DNA of 10,843 nt from Clostridia bacterium (GTDB lineage: Bacteria > Bacillota > Clostridia > Christensenellales > Borkfalkiaceae). The position numbers were made by a program, and so were the translations under genes. The notes beneath the pieces were generated by a model. The model saw nothing but the letters and a program-made list of their open reading frames with translations, was not told the DNA's origin and did not search any database. Numbering within the stretch: position 1 is the stretch's first letter; each line of letters opens with the position of its first letter. The stretch lies in contig CAAGNQ010000057.1 of NCBI GenBank assembly GCA_900771345.1, forward strand, positions 1 to 10,843. Reading direction: 5' to 3'. Positions 7,847 to 10,843 of the stretch are shown piece by piece.

Positions 7847-7887
7847 AAATAGTGTAACAGGTTTTACTTGCTACACTATTTTTCTTT
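7847..7887 (+). terminator. Rho-independent terminator of the 396-residue/HTH pair
   Basis: Arms AAATAGTGTAACA (7847-7859) and TGCTACACTATTT (7869-7881) pair at 12 of 13 positions around a 9-base loop. TTTCTTT (7881-7887) follows as a T-rich tract. The position, about 60 bases after the HTH stop codon, is right for ending this unit. Confidence 0.75.
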
Positions 7888-7888
7888 A

Positions 7889-7909
7889 ATATGACTAAAG
7901 TTGTCATAT
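7889..7909. repeat. Inverted repeat ATATGAC-N7-GTCATAT, candidate operator
   Basis: Two perfect 7-base arms are separated by 7 bases, between the upstream terminator and the membrane-protein gene. The right arm overlaps TTGTCA (7901-7906), which matches 5 of 6 bases of a -35 box, although no good -10 lies 16-18 bases further on. TAAAAT at 7932-7937 is the best -10-like box, with a poor -35. A regulator site for the 7958 gene is plausible. Confidence 0.45.
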
Positions 7910-7957
7910 ATATGGTGTTAGTATTTAGTTGTAAAATGCTTATTGACAGGAGGAAAT

Positions 7958-8368
7958 ATGTCTGATTTTTGGAAAAATAGTGGTTTTTCAGATTATAATT
8001 TTGATGGCAGAGTTGATTATTTTGATGTTATGATAGCTGAAGATGTAGCTAATTCAATAGGACCGGTTACTTTTTCTAGAAAAAAAGCAAAAAATAAAGA
8101 ATTAGAAAATGAACCTTTAGATGCTAAACCCGTAGAAATGTTTTTCTTTAGTGTTTTGTTTTTTTTAATTTGCACGGGGATGTTTTTCGCTTTAGGACTA
8201 ATTTTTTGGATATTCTTTTATGTCGGTATAGGTGTTGAAGATGCAGCAGGCATTGTGATGATTTCTTCGGCAATTTCGGGTAGTATTATTTCTTTAATTG
8301 TAACTATATGTTGGGCTAAAAGAAATAAAAAACTTTTATTAGAAAAAAAGAAAAAGGACCACAAGTAA
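7958..8368 (+). CDS. Small two-helix membrane protein with EF-hand-like loop
   Basis: The ATG at 7958 follows AGGAGG at 7948-7953; the in-frame TTG at 7943 lies upstream of this site and is not used. The 136-residue product has a short N-terminal region with residues 12-23, DYNFDGRVDYFD. This fits the 12-residue calcium loop pattern (D1, N3, D5, G6, hydrophobic 8, D9, D12). Two hydrophobic helices follow at about 61-90 and 95-119, then a lysine-rich tail, so the tail and N-terminus are probably both cytoplasmic. EF-hand-like loops next to membrane helices occur in small Clostridia-type proteins, but no function is known to me. Calcium binding by a single loop is not certain. The stop codon lies in the loop of the terminator hairpin. 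Confidence 0.82.
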   Translation: MSDFWKNSGFSDYNFDGRVDYFDVMIAEDVANSIGPVTFSRKKAKNKELENEPLDAKPVEMFFFSVLFFLICTGMFFALGLIFWIFFYVGIGVEDAAGIVMISSAISGSIISLIVTICWAKRNKKLLLEKKKKDHK

Positions 8369-8378
8369 GTGGCCCTTT
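8353..8378. terminator. Bidirectional terminator between convergent genes
   Basis: AAAGGACCAC (8353-8362) and GTGGCCCTTT (8369-8378) enclose the six-base loop AAGTAA, which contains the stop codon of the membrane-protein gene. Read rightward, the stem has one A-C mismatch and a short T-run. Read leftward, that position becomes a G-U pair and the stem is followed by a long U-rich tract from the A-rich lysine codons. It is thus strongest for the leftward repressor transcript. Confidence 0.8.
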
Positions 8379-8389
8379 ATAATGTTTTC

Positions 8390-8423
8390 GACAATATATG
8401 ACAAAACAAGACAAAGATAGACA
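8390..8423. repeat. Four GACA repeats at an exact 10-base period
   Basis: GACA starts at 8390, 8400, 8410 and 8420. The first three are GACAA. All lie on one strand at one-helical-turn spacing, so a protein could contact them from one face. The array sits between the bidirectional terminator and the 3' end of the repressor gene. A related pair (GACA at 8932, GACT at 8942) occurs at the start of the repressor gene with the same spacing. Function is unknown. Confidence 0.55.
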
Positions 8424-8439
8424 TTGTTTTCATTAAAAT

Positions 8440-8464
8440 AGGTGGTTAAATGGTTTAGCCATCT
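8440..8464. promoter_or_regulatory. Operator-like site 1, 3' side of the repressor gene
   Basis: The site reads AGGTGGTT, two bases, ATGGTTTAGCCATCT. It contains a direct repeat TGGTT-AAA-TGGTT and an imperfect palindrome ATGGTTTAGCCAT. A 25-base relative with 18 identical positions lies at 9018-9042 on the other side of the repressor gene. It overlaps the -35 position of the extended -10 promoter at 8474-8482, as expected for an operator. Confidence 0.5.
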
Positions 8465-8473
8465 AAAAATTTT

Positions 8474-8482
8474 TGGTATAAT
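8474..8482 (+). promoter_or_regulatory. Possible extended -10 promoter reading antisense to the repressor gene
   Basis: TGGTATAAT combines a perfect TATAAT (8477-8482) with the TG of an extended -10 element. The -35 equivalent TTTAGC at 8454-8459 (17-base spacer) is poor and lies in operator-like site 1. Transcription would start near 8489 and run through the repressor gene on the opposite strand towards the gene at 9061. The gap before that gene shows no good rightward promoter of its own. Confidence 0.4.
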
Positions 8483-8486
8483 ATAG

Positions 8487-8936
8487 TTAATCTTTATCTT
8501 CTGTTCTTCCTAAAAGGTAATCAGGTGAAACGTTGAAGTAGTCGCAAAGCAATTCTAATATTTCAAGTTCGGGTAGGAAGCCTTTACTAATCCATCTAGA
8601 GATATTACTTTTGTCAAAAAGGCAATCAGCAGCTACTTTGTAATGCGTAACTTCTTTTTCGGAGCATAAACTTTCAAAGCGGGATAGAAAGCTAGCAGGA
8701 GAGGAACTTTTATAAAAGTCTTCGATATCCGTCTTGCATAAAAGAAAGTTTATGGATATATCAAAGAAGTCTGCGATTTTAATTAACGTTTTAGTGCTAG
8801 GGATAATACCATATGTTAAAGCGTTTGATAAAGTGCTTTGGCTTAAAGGGATTAGTTTGGCTATTTCACTACGTGAATAGTCAGATTCTTCTAGTAATGA
8901 CTTAAATCTTTTTTGAAACGATAGAGATATTGACAA
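8487..8936 (-). CDS. Repressor-like protein with two tandem XRE helix-turn-helix domains
   Basis: The protein of 149 residues is two copies of the same domain. Residues 7-70 and 82-146 align over their length: FQKRF/FLSRF starts, helices 2-3 at about 23-40 (SEIAKLIPLSQSTLSNAL) and 99-116, and endings DFFDISINFLLCKT and DYFNVSPDYLLGRT. There is no sensor or protease domain, so it is a DNA-binding protein only, probably an autoregulatory repressor. The start is TTG: an in-frame TAA lies directly before it and AGGAG is 7 bases upstream, while no ATG exists in the early reading frame. The gene points left, converging on the membrane-protein gene and diverging from the one at 9061. Several TAGGTGG and TGGTT elements around it are likely binding sites. 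Two fused domains could read direct repeats as one chain. Confidence 0.88.
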   Translation of the reverse strand: MSISLSFQKRFKSLLEESDYSRSEIAKLIPLSQSTLSNALTYGIIPSTKTLIKIADFFDISINFLLCKTDIEDFYKSSSPASFLSRFESLCSEKEVTHYKVAADCLFDKSNISRWISKGFLPELEILELLCDYFNVSPDYLLGRTEDKD

Positions 8937-8980
8937 TTATTGACTCCTAAATTTATTTAGGTGGCGAATAAGATAAATCA

Positions 8981-8999
8981 CCTATACATTAAGTATAGG
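8981..8999. repeat. 19-base palindrome CCTATAC-ATTAA-GTATAGG, candidate operator
   Basis: Perfect 7-base arms flank a 5-base centre in the intergenic region upstream of both the leftward repressor gene and the rightward 9061 gene. It covers the predicted -10 area of the repressor promoter. The length and symmetry suit a dimeric HTH repressor. It could be a short hairpin instead. Confidence 0.55.
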
Positions 9000-9012
9000 C
9001 ATTATTTGTCAA
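8983..9012 (-). promoter_or_regulatory. Possible promoter of the repressor gene
   Basis: On the minus strand a perfect TTGACA (plus-strand 9007-9012) precedes TGTATA (plus-strand 8983-8988) with an 18-base spacer. The -10 matches only 3 of 6 bases, so the promoter would be weak or need help. The 19-base palindrome covers its -10, and a TAGGTGG element (8958-8964) lies just downstream, so autorepression is plausible. Confidence 0.4.
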
Positions 9013-9017
9013 ATATT

Positions 9018-9042
9018 AGGTGGTTGTTTGGTTAAACCACTT
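9018..9042. promoter_or_regulatory. Operator-like site 2, upstream of the 9061 gene
   Basis: The site starts with AGGTGGTT, continues GTTTGGTTAAACCACTT, and carries the direct repeat TGGTT-GTT-TGGTT and the palindrome TGGTT-A-AACCA. It shares 18 of 25 positions with 8440-8464. TAGGTGG also occurs at 8958-8964, and inverted TAGGTG at 8979-8984. It lies just upstream of the ribosome binding site of the 9061 gene and of the -35 of the repressor promoter. Confidence 0.5.
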
Positions 9043-9060
9043 GAAAACGGAGGTATATTT

Positions 9061-9798
9061 ATGAAAATTTTGACGAAAGAATGGAGAGATCAATACGAAC
9101 AAGTAAGAGTCATAAATTGGCTTAAAGAAGTTGATATACAAAAGAAAGCTTATGAAGAAATACTAAAGGACAGCAGGGAAATGTTTTATAAGGAGATACA
9201 CGCTGATTTAGAATTATCTGAACTTGCATTTAAGGATAATTTAGCAGAAAAATTATATGATGCACACATTGATAGAGATAGGAAAACATTGTTGTCCTTG
9301 CCTACAGAAGTGTATAGTCAGATAAAAGATATTAAGACTGTTATATTGGGGTTTGCTTGTAAAGAAGATAAAGAAATGTTAATGGAATATGCAAGTAGTC
9401 TTCGCAAAGAACTTGAAAAAAGGGCAGATGAGGCTGGTGCTATTACGGAAGAAGCAATAGATTGTCTTCCAGAAGAAATTGATTTAGATTCTGTGATGGG
9501 TGAACTAGTGTATGAAGTAGAACCAAAAGGAAAAGATTATTTCATTAACGTTGATGGTTATATAATTTGTGTTGAAAATTACGAAATTATAGAACAAGAA
9601 GAATTTGAGTTAAAAATAATGGACTTTGACGACCCTGTGTCAGAGTTTACAAGTTTAGATGCTGCCGAATTACATTTTGTAAACGATAATTGCTTTGAAC
9701 TTCATTTGTTGTTTGCAATAGCAGATAAATTTGAGAATATGACTTATAAGTATTTAACTTTAAGGGGAACAAATGTTAAGTTTGTGAACGAGGACTAA
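9061..9798 (+). CDS. DUF4085-like cytoplasmic protein, 245 residues
   Basis: The ATG at 9061 has CGGAGGT at 9048-9054. The in-frame TTG at 9028 lies within the operator-like site and is rejected. The protein is acidic and soluble, with no signal peptide. Its opening MKILTKEWRDQYEQ and a near-C-terminal FELHLLFA (about residues 219-226) recall the DUF4085 family of Bacillota, which usually begins with 'MKYFTKEW' and has an E-L/H-H pattern near the end. This is recalled from pattern memory and is moderately sure. Residues 10-145 are helical and charged, and the last 90 seem strand-rich. No catalytic motif is seen. It diverges from the repressor gene, with candidate operators in between, so that repressor probably controls it. 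Confidence 0.82.
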   Translation: MKILTKEWRDQYEQVRVINWLKEVDIQKKAYEEILKDSREMFYKEIHADLELSELAFKDNLAEKLYDAHIDRDRKTLLSLPTEVYSQIKDIKTVILGFACKEDKEMLMEYASSLRKELEKRADEAGAITEEAIDCLPEEIDLDSVMGELVYEVEPKGKDYFINVDGYIICVENYEIIEQEEFELKIMDFDDPVSEFTSLDAAELHFVNDNCFELHLLFAIADKFENMTYKYLTLRGTNVKFVNED

Positions 9799-9802
9799 TA
9801 AA

Positions 9803-9831
9803 AAAAGCCGTGATTTTTTGTCATGGCTTTT
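9803..9831 (+). terminator. Terminator of the DUF4085-like gene
   Basis: AAAAGCCGTGA (9803-9813) and TCATGGCTTTT (9821-9831) pair along all 11 bases, with one G-U pair, around the loop TTTTTTG. The stem begins in an A-run 4 bases after the stop codon and ends in T4. Confidence 0.85.
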
Positions 9832-9849
9832 GGCGTATCCTGAAAATAC

Positions 9850-9878
9850 TCGACATTTATGATTAAATTTATTATAAT
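9850..9878 (+). promoter_or_regulatory. Promoter of the lipoprotein gene
   Basis: TCGACA (9850-9855, 5 of 6 to TTGACA) and a perfect TATAAT (9873-9878) are 17 bases apart, the best promoter in the window. Transcription should begin near 9885, which leaves a very short leader of about 16 bases, with AAGGAG at 9885-9890 close to the RNA 5' end. Confidence 0.8.
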
Positions 9879-9900
9879 ATAAAAAAGGAGTAAATATAAA

Positions 9901-10698
9901 ATGAAGAAATTTTCAATAGTATTAGTCGTATTATTGTCATTTACAATGTTATTTGGTTTAACGGCTTGTAATAATGATGATTCGGGAGAAACGCCCCCTG
10001 TAACTTATCCTTATACCGTTACATTTAATACTAACGGTGGTTCTGCTGTAGAGTCAAAGAACACAGATGTTATATTGTATTCGCCTACAAGTATTAAGGA
10101 AAATTATATTCTTGAAGGTTGGTATTTTGACTCTCAAAAAACAGTTCCTGCACAATTCCCATTATCGGTAGATTCTAATTTTACTTTATATGCAAAGTGG
10201 AAAGAAACGTTAGAAAGTATGAGAAAGCGTTTTACTGATTATATGGACACCGTAGATAATAAAGTTGAGAAAAATTATACTGACGGAAGTTTTTCTTTTG
10301 AGTTTAAGCTTACTAATATTGGTAAATATATAACATTCTCTTGGAAAAGAGTTTATACAGATGCAACGAATAGCAATTACAATTCTACTTATAATTTTTC
10401 CATGAACTTTGAATTTGGTGATTTTACAACCGTTGATGGAACTGTATCATTTATTCATAATGATAATGCGGGAATATGTTCGGCTGGTTTTAATTGTTAT
10501 TCTTCAAAACTAGAAGGTAATACATATGTCTTAAATTTACATAATACTTTAATGTTTAATTCTTCTTCAACAAATTATAATATTGCGTGGATTGAAAAAG
10601 ATGTTCAAGCAGCGTTAGTTGGCGCATTGGCTGATGTAAAGTCTGCTGCGGGTTTTGAGTTTTATAGTTATATTTTAGATTATAATTATGTATATTAA
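9901..10698 (+). CDS. Lipoprotein with one InlB-type repeat and unknown C-terminal domain
   Basis: The 265-residue protein starts with a type II signal peptide: K2-K3, a hydrophobic stretch at 4-19, and the lipobox L20-T-A-C23. C23 would be lipid-modified and anchor it on the outer face of the cell membrane. After a linker, residues 37-101 form one InlB B-repeat (Listeria-Bacteroides repeat), shown by VTFNTNGGSAV, EGWYFD and FTLYAKWK. The remaining 160 residues (about 105-265) are rich in aromatic and polar residues and appear strand-rich. I do not recognise this domain. The single repeat likely serves as a spacer or adhesive module. It is expressed alone, from the promoter at 9850-9878 to the terminator at 10720-10747. 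Surface proteins of this type are common in gut Bacillota; the ligand is unknown. Confidence 0.9.
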   Translation: MKKFSIVLVVLLSFTMLFGLTACNNDDSGETPPVTYPYTVTFNTNGGSAVESKNTDVILYSPTSIKENYILEGWYFDSQKTVPAQFPLSVDSNFTLYAKWKETLESMRKRFTDYMDTVDNKVEKNYTDGSFSFEFKLTNIGKYITFSWKRVYTDATNSNYNSTYNFSMNFEFGDFTTVDGTVSFIHNDNAGICSAGFNCYSSKLEGNTYVLNLHNTLMFNSSSTNYNIAWIEKDVQAALVGALADVKSAAGFEFYSYILDYNYVY

Positions 10699-10719
10699 AT
10701 TTAATAATTAACTCATAAA

Positions 10720-10747
10720 AAAAGCCGAGCTGTAAAGCCCGGCTTTT
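10720..10747. terminator. Bidirectional terminator at the lipoprotein gene end
   Basis: AAAAGCCGAGC (10720-10730) and GCCCGGCTTTT (10737-10747) pair around loop TGTAAA with one A-C mismatch when read rightward. Read leftward that position is a G-U pair and a T7 run follows, so it also ends the convergent leftward gene, and better than the lipoprotein gene. Confidence 0.85.
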
Positions 10748-10760
10748 AACGTGTTATAAA

Positions 10761-10843
10761 TTATGCTAACGTGTATGATTTTTTGTCAACGGTTATGGTG
10801 TTTCCGTTTTTAGTAGGTTGTCCGTAACTTTCGGCACGTAATA
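10761..10843 (-). CDS. C-terminal end of an unknown leftward protein (cut by window edge)
   Basis: On the minus strand, a frame open from the right edge ends in TAA at 10763-10761 after 26 codons. The visible end reads LRAESYGQPTKNGNTITVDK and then KSYTLA. It is supported by its place directly in front of a terminator that is strongest in the leftward direction. The fragment is too short to assign a family. Confidence 0.55.
   Translation of the reverse strand, partial: LRAESYGQPTKNGNTITVDKKSYTLA

Noticed and set aside
7791..7909. Type III toxin-antitoxin RNA repeats or a CRISPR-like array
   Set aside because: The hairpins differ from each other and there are no tandem identical repeats or regular spacers.
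7991..8026. Dockerin domain in the small membrane protein
   Set aside because: Only one calcium-loop-like segment exists and it is at the N-terminus of a cytoplasmic tail; dockerins have two loops on secreted enzymes.
8440..9042. The two 25-base repeats as attachment sites of an integrated element
   Set aside because: They differ at 7 of 25 positions, enclose only one repressor gene, and no integrase is present; the direct/inverted substructure fits operators better.

Overview
The window looks like chromosomal DNA of a low-GC, single-membrane bacterium, most probably a Bacillota/Clostridia-type organism. The signs are strong AT bias, purine-rich AGGAGG-type ribosome binding sites, sigma-A-like -35/-10 promoters, A-tract/U-tract hairpin terminators and a Gram-positive-style lipoprotein with an InlB-type repeat. 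All 13 visible stop codons are TAA. The species cannot be named from this sequence.

Region 1 (1-6309) is the 3' part of a type I restriction-modification operon. It runs: the end of hsdS (cut by the left edge; hsdM is presumably upstream), a 127-residue unknown protein, a DUF4268-type protein with a PD-(D/E)XK-like nuclease core, a complete hsdR, a zinc-ribbon membrane protein of 328 residues, and a 168-residue unknown protein. The six genes are co-directional with gaps of only 0, 9, 10, 11 and 12 bases, and each internal start has its own ribosome binding site. They are almost certainly one transcript. HsdR and HsdS would act with an unseen HsdM as a sequence-specific DNA cutter. The four additional genes are the part that may be new: two sit between hsdS and hsdR and two follow hsdR.

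Region 2 (6310-7957) opens with its own promoter and holds an overlapping gene pair: an unrecognised 396-residue protein and a 70-residue XRE-type helix-turn-helix protein. It ends in hairpins and a terminator. The layout resembles a toxin/antitoxin or effector/regulator pair, but this is inference.

Region 3 (7958-9060) has a small two-helix membrane protein with an EF-hand-like loop. It converges on a leftward repressor gene built from two consecutive HTH domains. The non-coding DNA here is rich in structure: a bidirectional terminator, four GACA repeats at an exact 10-base period, two related operator-like sites on either side of the repressor gene, a 19-base palindrome, and a possible promoter reading antisense through the repressor.

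Region 4 (9061-10843) has a 245-residue DUF4085-like cytoplasmic protein, a lipoprotein with its own good promoter, and the last 26 codons of an unknown leftward gene at the right edge. Terminators separate these units.

Overall this looks like a defence or accessory island: a restriction operon with unusual passengers, next to small regulator-controlled cassettes. No transposase, integrase, tRNA, rRNA or CRISPR array was seen.
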